Part shown: piece by piece, positions 51,053-59,834 of the stretch
Layout of the letters: the number at the start of each line of letters is the position of its first letter
How positions within the stretch are numbered: the first letter of the stretch is position 1
Assembly (NCBI RefSeq): GCF_026247885.1
Contig: NZ_CP110921.1
Location: 3,169,501-3,233,500, forward strand
Direction: 5' to 3'
Source: Methylococcus mesophilus
Lineage (GTDB): Bacteria; Pseudomonadota; Gammaproteobacteria; Methylococcales; Methylococcaceae
Length of the DNA stretch: 64,000 nt
Made by a program: the position numbers and the translations under genes
Notes under the pieces: generated by a model
Seen by the model: only the letters and a program-made list of their open reading frames with translations
What the model was told of the DNA's origin: nothing
Databases searched by the model: none

Positions 51053-53961
51053 CCTCCAGCGCCACCTCACTCCAGTCCAAGGCCAATCCACAGCAGCTTG
51101 AAGCCATTCTGGCCACCGATGGCCCGGTGCTCATCATCGCCGGGCCAGGATCGGGGAAAACCTTCACCCTTGTTGAGCGGATCGTCTATCTCATCACCCA
51201 CAAGGGTGTCGCACCCGAGTCTCTGCTGGTTGTCACCTTCACCGACAAGGCCGCGCGCGAGCTCACTACCCGCATCTCCAACCGGCTGGCCGCGCTGGGC
51301 ATCCAGTTCAACCTGAACGAGATGTACCTCGGCACATTTCACTCCATCTGCCTTCGTCTGCTGGAGGATTACCGCGAGTTCACACGGCTCAAGCGCAGCT
51401 TCACGCTGTTCGACCAGTTCGACCAGCAGTACTTCCTCTACCAGCACATTAAGGACTTCCGCGAAATACCAGACGCCGAGCTTGTCATGGGCGATGACCA
51501 GACGGGCCGCTGGGCGCAGTCGGAGAACCTGTTGAAGTGGCTCAACAAGGTCGGAGAGGAGGCGCTTGATGGCACCTCGCTGGCGGCGGCCCCTGATCCA
51601 GAAATCCGCGCCCTGGCCAATTGCTTTGCCAAGTACCAGGCTCTGTTGCACGAGCACAACTCGCTGGACTTTTCAGGCATCCAGTACGAGGCCCTGCAAC
51701 TGCTGGAAAAGCGCCCCGAGGTGCTGGGGCAACTGCGCGACAAGCTCACCCACCTGATGGTGGACGAGTACCAGGACACCAACACCATTCAGGAACGCAT
51801 CCTTCTGCTGCTGGCGGGCGAGCGCCGCAATCTGTGCGTGGTGGGCGACGACGATCAGGGCTTGTACCGCTTTCGCGGGGCCACCATCCGCAACATTCTG
51901 GAGTTCCCGGCACTGTTCGACGACGGCCAGTGCAAGCAAGTCAAGCTGACCGTCAACTACCGCTCGCACCCGGACATCATCCGCTTCTACAACGAGTGGA
52001 TGCGTGAACAGACCTGGGACGACGGCATGCGCGTGTTTCGCTTCGCCAAACAGATCGTTCCGCGCGAAGATGACTTTCCCGATTTGCCCACGGCGCTGCG
52101 GCTGACCGCCAGTGACGACAAGGACGACACCACCAACTGGCACGCTGAGGTTCTGGCCTTTCTCAACGGGTTGAAGTCCTCCGGCCAGCTTGCGGACTGG
52201 AATCAGGTCGCCTTCCTGTTTCGCTCGGTCAAGAACGACAAGGTGGTGGCGCTGGCGCGCTTCCTCGAAGCGCAGGGAGTGCCCGTGTTTTCTCCCCGCT
52301 CGAACATGTTCTTCGAGCGCGAGGAGATCCGCCTGATGATCGGCGCACTGATCTTCCTGTTCCCTCAGTTTCCCAAGGTGCGGGCGTGGGCCGAAGGCGT
52401 CACGCTGCCCATCTGGGACTACTATGACCACCAGTGCTTCAAGCCATTCATCGACGAGCTACGCAAGCCGGAAAACAAGCCGCTGCTGGACTGGGCACGC
52501 CCGCTTGCCAAGCGCCACGCCGTGCTGACGCAGAACACTGACTACGCCTTTTCCGGCCTGTTCTATCAGCTGCTGCAGTTCCCACTGTTTTCGCGCTTCC
52601 TCACTGATGAGGCCGTGCAAGGTGTGGACAAGGGGCGCGCCGCGCGCAACCTTGGTACCTTCTCCAAGCTGCTCACCAAGTTCGAGTACCTGCACTTTGT
52701 CAGCGTGCTCAACCCCGAGTGGCTGGAAAAGAATCTGCGTGACCTGTTCAATCAGTTCCTGCGCTTCCTGCAGGATGGCGGCATCGGCGAATACGAGGAC
52801 GAGGCCGAGTACGCACCCAAGGGCTGCGTCTCGTTCCTGACTATCCACCAGTCCAAGGGGCTGGAGTTTCCGGTGGTGGTGTGCGGTTCGCTGGAAGCGG
52901 TGCCGCGCAAGCAGTACGGAACACTTGATGTGCTTCTGGAAGATGGCGGCTACCTTTCCAAGGAACGCTTTGAGCCGCTCGACCACATCAAGAACTTCGA
53001 CTTCTGGCGGCTGTTCTACACCGCCTTCTCGCGTGCCCAGAACTTGCTGGTGCTGGCGGCGCAGGAAAAACAGGGGCGCGGCAAATCGCCGTCCAAATAC
53101 TTCGAGCGGCTGTTCTACGAGCTGCCCCGTTGGCGTGACGTTGATCTGTCGGCGCTGACCTTCGAGGCCATCAAGCAGATCAACCTCAAGCGCGAGTATT
53201 CGTTCACCTCGCACATCACGGTGTTCGAGAACTGCGCCGAGCAATACCGCTTCTTCAAGGAGCTGGAGTTCGCGCCCATCCGCGAAAGCCCGATGCTGTT
53301 CGGTACGCTGGTGCATCAGACCATCGAGGACATCCACAAGACCGTGCTGCGCGGCGAAGAAGCCAGCATTACCTTCGATGCCATCAAGGGCTGGTTCTCG
53401 GCCAACTACGCCATGCTCTCGAAGAAGGAGCGCGTCTACCTCGCACCCTCCTCGCAGCAGGCGGCGCTGCTGCACGTGCTGCGCTACTACGAGCGCGAGA
53501 ACGGCAACTGGGATCGCATCAAGGAGGCCGAGGTCGAGATCTCCCTCATCAAGGATCAGTACATCCTCAAGGGCAGCGTTGACTTGATCCGGGGCGAGCA
53601 CGACACGGTCGAGATCATCGACTTCAAGTCGGAGAAGAAGCCCGACATGGAGAAGGATCGGGATCGCCTGCGCCAGTACCAGCATCAGTTGGAGGTGTAC
53701 GCCCATCTGGTCGAGGAGCGCACCGGCCAGAAGGTGAGCCGGATGCACCTGTACTACACCGGAGAGGACGGCGGCAATCCTTACGTCTCCTTCACCAAAG
53801 ACGACCGCGCCATCGGCAAGACCATCGCACGCTTCGACGACATCGTCGCCCGCATCGAGCGACAGGACTACCAGATCGCCGCACGCCCGGCCAAGCTGTG
53901 CCAGAACTGCGATATGCGCGCTTATTGCGACAACAAGAATTGGGCTTTCAGGACTGCCTAG
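51049..53961 (+). CDS. UvrD-family helicase with C-terminal Cas4/AddB-like nuclease domain
   Basis: A 970-residue SF1A helicase. Visible motifs are Walker A IIAGPGSGKTFTLVERI, motif Ia TFTDKAARELTTRI, Walker B LMVDEYQDTNTIQ, motif III VVGDDDQGLYRFRG, and motif V/VI FLTIHQSKGLEFPVVV with YTAFSRAQNLLVLA. The last ~250 residues hold a PD-(D/E)xK nuclease: LKGSVDLIRG, then VEIIDFKSEKK. Its Cys set (VFENCAEQY, then CQNCDMRAYC near the end) is the four-Cys Fe-S pattern of AddB and Cas4 nucleases. It would unwind and degrade DNA. The next gene starts two bases after the stop, so it is one operon with the methylase. Confidence 0.92.
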   Translation: MTSSATSLQSKANPQQLEAILATDGPVLIIAGPGSGKTFTLVERIVYLITHKGVAPESLLVVTFTDKAARELTTRISNRLAALGIQFNLNEMYLGTFHSICLRLLEDYREFTRLKRSFTLFDQFDQQYFLYQHIKDFREIPDAELVMGDDQTGRWAQSENLLKWLNKVGEEALDGTSLAAAPDPEIRALANCFAKYQALLHEHNSLDFSGIQYEALQLLEKRPEVLGQLRDKLTHLMVDEYQDTNTIQERILLLLAGERRNLCVVGDDDQGLYRFRGATIRNILEFPALFDDGQCKQVKLTVNYRSHPDIIRFYNEWMREQTWDDGMRVFRFAKQIVPREDDFPDLPTALRLTASDDKDDTTNWHAEVLAFLNGLKSSGQLADWNQVAFLFRSVKNDKVVALARFLEAQGVPVFSPRSNMFFEREEIRLMIGALIFLFPQFPKVRAWAEGVTLPIWDYYDHQCFKPFIDELRKPENKPLLDWARPLAKRHAVLTQNTDYAFSGLFYQLLQFPLFSRFLTDEAVQGVDKGRAARNLGTFSKLLTKFEYLHFVSVLNPEWLEKNLRDLFNQFLRFLQDGGIGEYEDEAEYAPKGCVSFLTIHQSKGLEFPVVVCGSLEAVPRKQYGTLDVLLEDGGYLSKERFEPLDHIKNFDFWRLFYTAFSRAQNLLVLAAQEKQGRGKSPSKYFERLFYELPRWRDVDLSALTFEAIKQINLKREYSFTSHITVFENCAEQYRFFKELEFAPIRESPMLFGTLVHQTIEDIHKTVLRGEEASITFDAIKGWFSANYAMLSKKERVYLAPSSQQAALLHVLRYYERENGNWDRIKEAEVEISLIKDQYILKGSVDLIRGEHDTVEIIDFKSEKKPDMEKDRDRLRQYQHQLEVYAHLVEERTGQKVSRMHLYYTGEDGGNPYVSFTKDDRAIGKTIARFDDIVARIERQDYQIAARPAKLCQNCDMRAYCDNKNWAFRTA

Positions 53962-53963
53962 AC

Positions 53964-54422
53964 ATGAAGAACGAAATACCCGTGCAGGATGCCCTGCAGC
54001 TCACGACGCCGGCTATTAGCAGCACGGTGACAGTGGAGAAGTATGAATTCGAGCCCATCAAGGGCTATCCGATGCTGAACTGGCGCGGCAAGCGACCTTT
54101 TACGTCAACCCAGTACTACCCGGCGCAGCTGAAGGAAATCCACGGCGACGAAGTGGACGGATGGCGCAACAAGATCTTTTGGGGCGACAACCTTCAGGTG
54201 ATGAGCCATCTACTCAAGCAGTTCAGAGGAAGGATTGACCTGATCTACATCGACCCTCCATTCGACTCAAAGGCCGACTACAGAAAGTCAGTCACTCTCC
54301 GGGGAAACAAGGCGAAAGGAGATCAAGCGGCGTTCGAGGAGAAGCAGTATGGGGACATTTGGACGAACGACGAATACCTTCAATTCCTGTACGAGCGCTT
54401 ACTTCTGCTGAAAGAACTCCTC
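53964..54422 (+). pseudogene. DNA methyltransferase (type III Mod-like), 5' part, cut by IS copy 4
   Basis: The first 153 codons of an adenine-type beta-class DNA methylase: MLNWRGKRPFTSTQYYPAQL, then KIFWGDNLQVMSHLLKQF and the catalytic motif DLIYIDPPFDSKADY. IS copy 4 interrupts it after a KELL sequence. The frame resumes exactly at 55609 when the IS and one CCTC copy are removed. In the present form translation ends in the IS after one further codon, so the protein is inactive without IS excision. Confidence 0.88.
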
Positions 54423-54438
54423 TGACCTGCTCCCCGAT

Positions 54439-55287
54439 TTAGTCCGAAACGGACATAGAGTCTGCGGTTAAAAATGTGTCTGCAAACTGATCTGGCGTCA
54501 GGTAAGCCAACGAACTGTGGGGGCGTTGCTCATTGTATTCCCGACGCCACTCCTCAATGACTTGGCGAGCATGGCGCATCGAGACGAACCAATGCTCGTT
54601 CAGGCATTCATCCCGGAATTTGCCGTTGAAGCTTTCGATGTAGGCGTTCTGCTGTGGCTTACCTGGCTGGATGAAGCTCAAGCACAGTCCTTGGCTATCG
54701 GCCCATTCATCCAAAGCCTTGCCGGCAAACTCGGGGCCGTTGTCGACGGTGACTGATTTGGGCAATCCGCGGATCTCTGCCAGCCGTTGCAGCACACCGA
54801 CTACACGTCTGCCAGGCAGCGAAGTATCGACTTCGATGGCCAAGCACTGCTTCGTGAAGTCATCGACGATATTCAGGCACCGCAGCCGCCGACCATCGGC
54901 CAAACCGTCCGAAACATAGTCCATAGACCAACTCTCGTTAGGCGCCGATGGCGCGACCTTGATTTGGCGCTCCACGCCGGCAATGCGCTTCCGCTTTCGT
55001 TTGCGGACCATCAGGCCGGCCTCGTGATACACGCGATAGGTGCGCTTTCGGTTGATTTCCCAACCCTCTCGGCAAAGTAGCACGTGCAGCCGGCGATACC
55101 CATAGCGCCGCTTCTGCGCTGCCAATTCGCACAGTCGTTCCTTGAGCTCCTGGTCTACTGGCCGCTTAGCTTCGTAGCGATACAGCGACCGAGAAATACC
55201 GATCAGCCCACAAGCCCGCGTGACGCCCATCTGGTGCTTTGTCATCAGATGGGAGACCGCCACCCTCTTGGCTTGTGGGCTTACCAC
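54439..55287 (-). CDS. IS3-family transposase OrfB (copy 4)
   Basis: 282 residues, DDE triad intact (Tyr kept before the catalytic Glu), in the -1 frame relative to orfA. Ala to Val substitutions in QAKRVAV and KRPVDQE. Confidence 0.95.
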   Translation of the reverse strand: MVSPQAKRVAVSHLMTKHQMGVTRACGLIGISRSLYRYEAKRPVDQELKERLCELAAQKRRYGYRRLHVLLCREGWEINRKRTYRVYHEAGLMVRKRKRKRIAGVERQIKVAPSAPNESWSMDYVSDGLADGRRLRCLNIVDDFTKQCLAIEVDTSLPGRRVVGVLQRLAEIRGLPKSVTVDNGPEFAGKALDEWADSQGLCLSFIQPGKPQQNAYIESFNGKFRDECLNEHWFVSMRHARQVIEEWRREYNEQRPHSSLAYLTPDQFADTFLTADSMSVSD

Positions 55288-55544
55288 TTTCGGCCTACAA
55301 CCTCTTTCAACGCAGCATTGTCCAGCATCGCCTCCGCCAGCAGGCGCTTGAGCCGGGCATTCTCGGTCTCCAGTGCCTTGAGCCGCTGCGCATCCGACAC
55401 TGTCAGGCCGCCGTATTTCGCTTTCCAGTTGTAGTACGTCGCCTCGCTGAGCCCGTGCTTGCGGCACAGCTCCGCTACTTTTAGGCCGGCTTCGGCTTCC
55501 TTCAGGATGCCAATGATCTGTTCTTCGGTGAAACGCTTCTTCAT
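55281..55544 (-). CDS. IS3-family transposase OrfA (copy 4)
   Basis: 87 residues, same protein as in the other copies. Confidence 0.95.
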   Translation of the reverse strand: MKKRFTEEQIIGILKEAEAGLKVAELCRKHGLSEATYYNWKAKYGGLTVSDAQRLKALETENARLKRLLAEAMLDNAALKEVVGRKW

Positions 55545-55604
55545 GCTGCCTCCTATCGAGGCAGACTCTACATCACGACCGGACTAATCTCGGGGAGCAG
55601 GTCA

Positions 55605-57081
55605 CCTCAGCCCAAGCGGCGCGATCTTTCTTCACTGCGACTGGCACAAGAGCCACCACATTCGATGCATCCTGGATGAAGTCTTCGGGCAAGGCAACTT
55701 CTGCAACGAGATCGCACGGATTAAATGCAATCCGAAAAATTCGGACTTGAATGCCTTCGGGAATATTCACGACACAGTCTTCTTCTATCGGAAGGGCGGT
55801 GAGGGTTACGCCTGGACCAAGCTCCGTGAGGAGAAGGATTCGGAGGACCTGGCACGGATTTACGAGAAGGTCGACAGTGCTGGCCGCAGGTACACGACTG
55901 TAGCGCTACACGCTCCTGGCGAGCGTGCCGGCGAGACAGGACAGCCGTGGCGCGGAATGCCGCCACCGAGAGGACGTCATTGGGCATACGTCCACGCACA
56001 GCTCGACGAGTTCGATACCTTAGGAAAGATCGAATGGTCATCGTCGGGCAATCCAAGGCTAATCCGGTACGCGGACGAAGATGATGGAAACCGCGTTCAG
56101 GACGTGTGGACAATGAAAGATCCACAGTACGTTGACTATCCGACCGAGAAGGCAGAGGAACTGCTGGAGAGAATCATCTTGGCTTGTTCGAGGCCAGGAG
56201 AGCTGGTACTTGACTGTTTCATGGGGTCAGGAACAACGCAGGCTGCCGCCATGAGGCTCGGTCGGCGCTTTATTGGGGCAGATATTAATCTTGGCGCAAT
56301 TCAGACGACGACCAAACGGTTGATCGAACTTGGAAGTCAGCTACGGCAACAGTCGCTCGATTCGAAGGAAACGCATTTCACCGGATTCGAGGTTCACAAC
56401 GTCAATCATTACGATATCTTCCGCAACCCCGTTCAGGCCAAAGACCTGTTGATCGAGGCGTTGGAGGTACAGAAGCTGGAGTTCAGCACTGTGTTCGACG
56501 GCGAGAGGGACGGGCGCATGGTCAAGATCATGCCCGTCAACCGGATCGCCACACGCGCCGACCTGAACGAATTGATCCACAACTTTGACCAGAAGGCGTG
56601 GCAGCACCGTCACAACGGGCATCCGACCCGCCCGGTCGAGAAGATCACCCTCGTCTGCATGGGCCACGAGCCAGACTTGGCAGCGCAACTGGAACTGGCC
56701 GCCAAGCCGTTCAAGATCGACGTGGAAGTAGTGGACATCCTGCGCGACAAGACCGATCTGGAGTTCAAGCGCGACTCGCAGGCCAAGGTGGTGGTAAAGG
56801 GTAGCGAGCTGGTCATTGAGAGGTTCTACCCGATGAATCTGCTGCAAAAGCTCTCGCTGCAGAAGGAATCGGTCGAGGACTGGAAGGAACTGGTCGAATC
56901 GGTCCTTATCGACTGGAACTACGACGGCGCGGTGCTGCAACCGGCGGTGGTGGACATCCCAGTCAAGAGCGAGCAGGTCAAGGGCGCGTACAAGGTGCCA
57001 GACGACGCAGGCACGATCCGCGTGAAGATCACCGACTTGCTCTCGGAGTCGTGGGAAGGGAGCATCAGCAATGGCGGCTAA
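55605..57081 (+). pseudogene. DNA methyltransferase (type III Mod-like), 3' part
   Basis: Continues the gene cut at 54422. It has SPSGAIFLHCDWHKSHHI and a HDTVFFYRK segment, typical of type III Mod proteins, then the SAM-binding motif LVLDCFMGSGTTQAAAMRLG followed by FIGADINLGAIQTTTKRL. The order (DPPF before the SAM motif) is the beta class. A further ~240 residues C-terminal to the methylase form a unique domain (possibly target recognition or Res contact). The total would be about 645 residues. Its stop overlaps the Res-like ATG by 11 bases. An ATG at 55747 could start a fragment lacking the catalytic motif. Confidence 0.88.
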
Positions 57082-59788
57082 GCGTGCAACCGCGAAGGCC
57101 GGCGGCAAGGCAGCCAGCGCGTCCGGCGCGTCGCTGGATTTCGCCTTCTTCCGCTTTCTGTGGCAGTTCTACAAGGACAACCGAGGGGCGATCCGGCAGA
57201 ACTACAAGGAGCTTACCCGCAAGTTCCTCGACTTCAATAACCCGCAGAAGAACCCCAAGGCCTTCCTACGCCAGCCGCAGTTCGAGGCGCTGGAAACCTA
57301 CGTCCTCCTCAAAGAGTTCCTTGGCAATGCCAAGGTCGAGGAGGTATTCAGGGCTTGGTACGAGCGCAGCGGCAAGTTCGAGGGCCGCAAGTTCGGCTCC
57401 TTCCTCGGCACCGCCGGCCAGGAGATGTTCTCGTTTGGGGAGTCCGACGAGCTGGAACTGGGCTCGTACAAGCTACTGTTCGAGAAGATGCGCAAGAACT
57501 CTCGCGCCTACCCGAACTACATCTTCGCCCTGACGATGGGCACGGGCAAGACCATCCTGATGGCCACCTGCATCTTCTACGAGTTCCTGCTGGGCAACAA
57601 GTTCGAGAAGGACGCGCGCTACTGCCACAACGCGCTGGTGTTCGCCCCGGACAAAACTGTGCTGCAATCGTTGAAGGAGATCGAGGCGTTCGACCTGACC
57701 CGCGTCGTGCCGCCGGAGTACGTCAACTTCCTGACCACGCACCTGCGCTTCCACTACCTCGAAGAAGCAGGCACCTCGCTGGACACGCTGGATCGCTCGC
57801 GCTTCAACATCATTGTCTCCAACACGCAGAAGATCATCCTGAAGCGCCAGCACAAGGAAAAAACCTCCGTCGACAAGCTGTTCGGCGCGACCGGCGAAAT
57901 CCTGGCCGCCAACGGCGTCTATGCCGATGCCGCCGATCTCTACAACTTCGACCAGCCCGAGGAAGAAGGCGAGCTCACCACCAACCAGCGCTTCGAGAAA
58001 CTTCGCCGCCTGGAGCAGCTCGGCATCTACGTGGACGAGGCCCACCACGCCTTCGGCAAGGCGCTGGCCAAGGACATGGGCGTCGGGGCCAAAGAAACCG
58101 ACACCAGCCTGCGCACCACCATCGACATCCTTGCCGCCAGCCTCAATGCGGCAGGCACGCGTGTGGTCGCCTGCTACAACTACACCGGCACGCCCTATGT
58201 GGGCCGCGAGGTGCTGCCTGAGGTGGTTTATGCCTATGGCCTGAAGGAGGCCATCGACAAGGGGTTCCTCAAGAAGGTGACGCTGCACGGCTATGCCAAC
58301 ACCCGCACCGACGAGTTTGTCGATATCGCCATCGAGAACTTCTTGAAGGAATCCGGCGAAGTGCGCCCAGAAGGGCTGCTGCCCAAGCTGGCGTTCTTCG
58401 CCGCCACCATCGACGAGCTGACCGGAGAACTGCGACCTGCGGTGGAACGCGCGCTGCTTAAGCACGGCATCCCGACCTCGCGCATCCTGGTCAACGTGGG
58501 CGACGACAAGCTCACCACCAACGACGACATCCGCGAGTTCAACCGACTGGATACCGAAGGCTCGGACAAGCAGTTCATCCTGTTGGTCAACAAGGGCCGC
58601 GAAGGCTGGAACTGCCGCTCGCTGTTCGGCGTAGGGCTATTCCGCGAGCCCAAATCCAAGGTGTTCGTCCTACAGGCCACGATGCGCTGCCTGCGCGCCA
58701 TCGGGGAGGCCCAGCACACCGGCCACGTCTTCCTTTCGGACGACAACCTCAACACGCTGAACGACGAGCTGCAGCAGAACTTCCGCATCAGCGCCGACGA
58801 GCTGCAAAAGACCGGGAAAGACAAGGAGCCGGTGCAAATCCGCGTGGTGGAGCCGCCGGTCAAGATCAAGCTGGTGCGTGTGCGCAAGCAGTACCAGATA
58901 CGCGAGAAAGCGCTTGTGCCCGGCCAGACGCTGGGCCTCGACCGCGCCGACAAGGAAAGCTGGAACACGTTGGTCGAGAAGTACCGGCTGATTGAAACTC
59001 AGCAGGACGGCTTGACCGCCGCCGATGCGGCGCGCGCCTCTGGCAGTCGCACCTTTGACCTGACCTCGCGCCGGGAAAAGCGAGCCTTCTCACGGCTATC
59101 GCTGGTGGCCGAGGTGTCCCGCTATTTGAACCGAAGCCCGCTGGAGATCGAGGAGCTGCTCGACGCGACGAAGGAAGGTGCCGACGAACTGGTGGCCATC
59201 ACCAACGAGTTCAATGAGCTTCTCTACGACGAGATCATCCCGCGCTTGTTCCGCCAGCTCTACGACCTTGACGAGTCGCAGCAAACCGAAGAGCACGAGG
59301 TCGATCTGATCAAGATGCCCCCGAACGGCTACTACGAGGTATCGGCGGCGAAGGACAAGATCGTCCGGATGAACGACGCGCAGATCAAGGACGAAGAGCG
59401 CGCCAAGAGCTTCCACCTCGACACCTACTGCTTTGACTCCGGCTCGGAGAACTGGCTGTTCTGGGATCTGCTGCGCGAGCAACGGGTGAAGAAGATCTAC
59501 TTCACCGGGATGCTGACCCACGGCCAGTCCGATTTCTTCATCCAGTACATCGACCCGGATTCTCGCACCGTGCGCAGCTACTACCCGGACTTCATCTTCC
59601 AGCGGGAAGAACCGGACGGCAGCCTGAAGTACGTGATCGTCGAGGTCAAGAACGATTCGCAGATTGAGGATGCGGTAGTGCAGGCCAAGAAGGACTTCGC
59701 CCAGCAGATCGCGGTGGCCAGTGGCATGGAGTACCGGATCATTAGGTCGAGTGATGCCGACAAGCGAGCCTATCGCGTGCTCTTGTAA
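57071..59788 (+). CDS. Res-like DEAH helicase with C-terminal PD-(D/E)xK nuclease
   Basis: A 905-residue SF2 protein like type III restriction Res subunits. Walker A is FALTMGTGKTILMATCIFY near residue 160, Walker B IYVDEAHHAFGK near 320. Motif III/VI regions include CYNYTGTPYVGRE and LLVNKGREGWNCRSLFGVGL, then QATMRCLRAIGEAQHTG. The C-terminus carries the nuclease motifs SYYPDFIFQREEPDGSLKYV and IVEVKNDSQ. It starts inside the methylase stop, showing translational coupling. With the methylase broken, an active Res would lack its modification partner, which makes its current state of interest. Confidence 0.92.
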   Translation: MAAKRATAKAGGKAASASGASLDFAFFRFLWQFYKDNRGAIRQNYKELTRKFLDFNNPQKNPKAFLRQPQFEALETYVLLKEFLGNAKVEEVFRAWYERSGKFEGRKFGSFLGTAGQEMFSFGESDELELGSYKLLFEKMRKNSRAYPNYIFALTMGTGKTILMATCIFYEFLLGNKFEKDARYCHNALVFAPDKTVLQSLKEIEAFDLTRVVPPEYVNFLTTHLRFHYLEEAGTSLDTLDRSRFNIIVSNTQKIILKRQHKEKTSVDKLFGATGEILAANGVYADAADLYNFDQPEEEGELTTNQRFEKLRRLEQLGIYVDEAHHAFGKALAKDMGVGAKETDTSLRTTIDILAASLNAAGTRVVACYNYTGTPYVGREVLPEVVYAYGLKEAIDKGFLKKVTLHGYANTRTDEFVDIAIENFLKESGEVRPEGLLPKLAFFAATIDELTGELRPAVERALLKHGIPTSRILVNVGDDKLTTNDDIREFNRLDTEGSDKQFILLVNKGREGWNCRSLFGVGLFREPKSKVFVLQATMRCLRAIGEAQHTGHVFLSDDNLNTLNDELQQNFRISADELQKTGKDKEPVQIRVVEPPVKIKLVRVRKQYQIREKALVPGQTLGLDRADKESWNTLVEKYRLIETQQDGLTAADAARASGSRTFDLTSRREKRAFSRLSLVAEVSRYLNRSPLEIEELLDATKEGADELVAITNEFNELLYDEIIPRLFRQLYDLDESQQTEEHEVDLIKMPPNGYYEVSAAKDKIVRMNDAQIKDEERAKSFHLDTYCFDSGSENWLFWDLLREQRVKKIYFTGMLTHGQSDFFIQYIDPDSRTVRSYYPDFIFQREEPDGSLKYVIVEVKNDSQIEDAVVQAKKDFAQQIAVASGMEYRIIRSSDADKRAYRVLL

Positions 59789-59834
59789 GTCGGACAACGG
59801 CAGATCGGCCAAATCTATGGGATGGGCGACCAAT

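Larger units (their letters stand above)
54423..55604 (-). mobile_element. IS3-family insertion sequence, copy 4, with CCTC target duplication
   Basis: 1182 bp, leftward, inserted in the methyltransferase gene. CCTC is repeated at 54419-54422 and 55605-55608. Encoded OrfB shares the Val of copy 2 (QAKRVAV) and has a private Val in KRPVDQE. Confidence 0.96.

Noticed and set aside
50720-51091. N-terminal extension of the DUF3883 protein to 51091
   Set aside because: It would run antisense through the HTH gene and the start of the helicase. A GTG with a ribosome site at 50719 fits the start of the GHKL domain.
57473-58465. Antisense open frame of 330 codons within the Res-like gene
   Set aside because: It has Gly/Val/Gln-rich composition and no motifs; the sense frame has Walker A and DEAH boxes.
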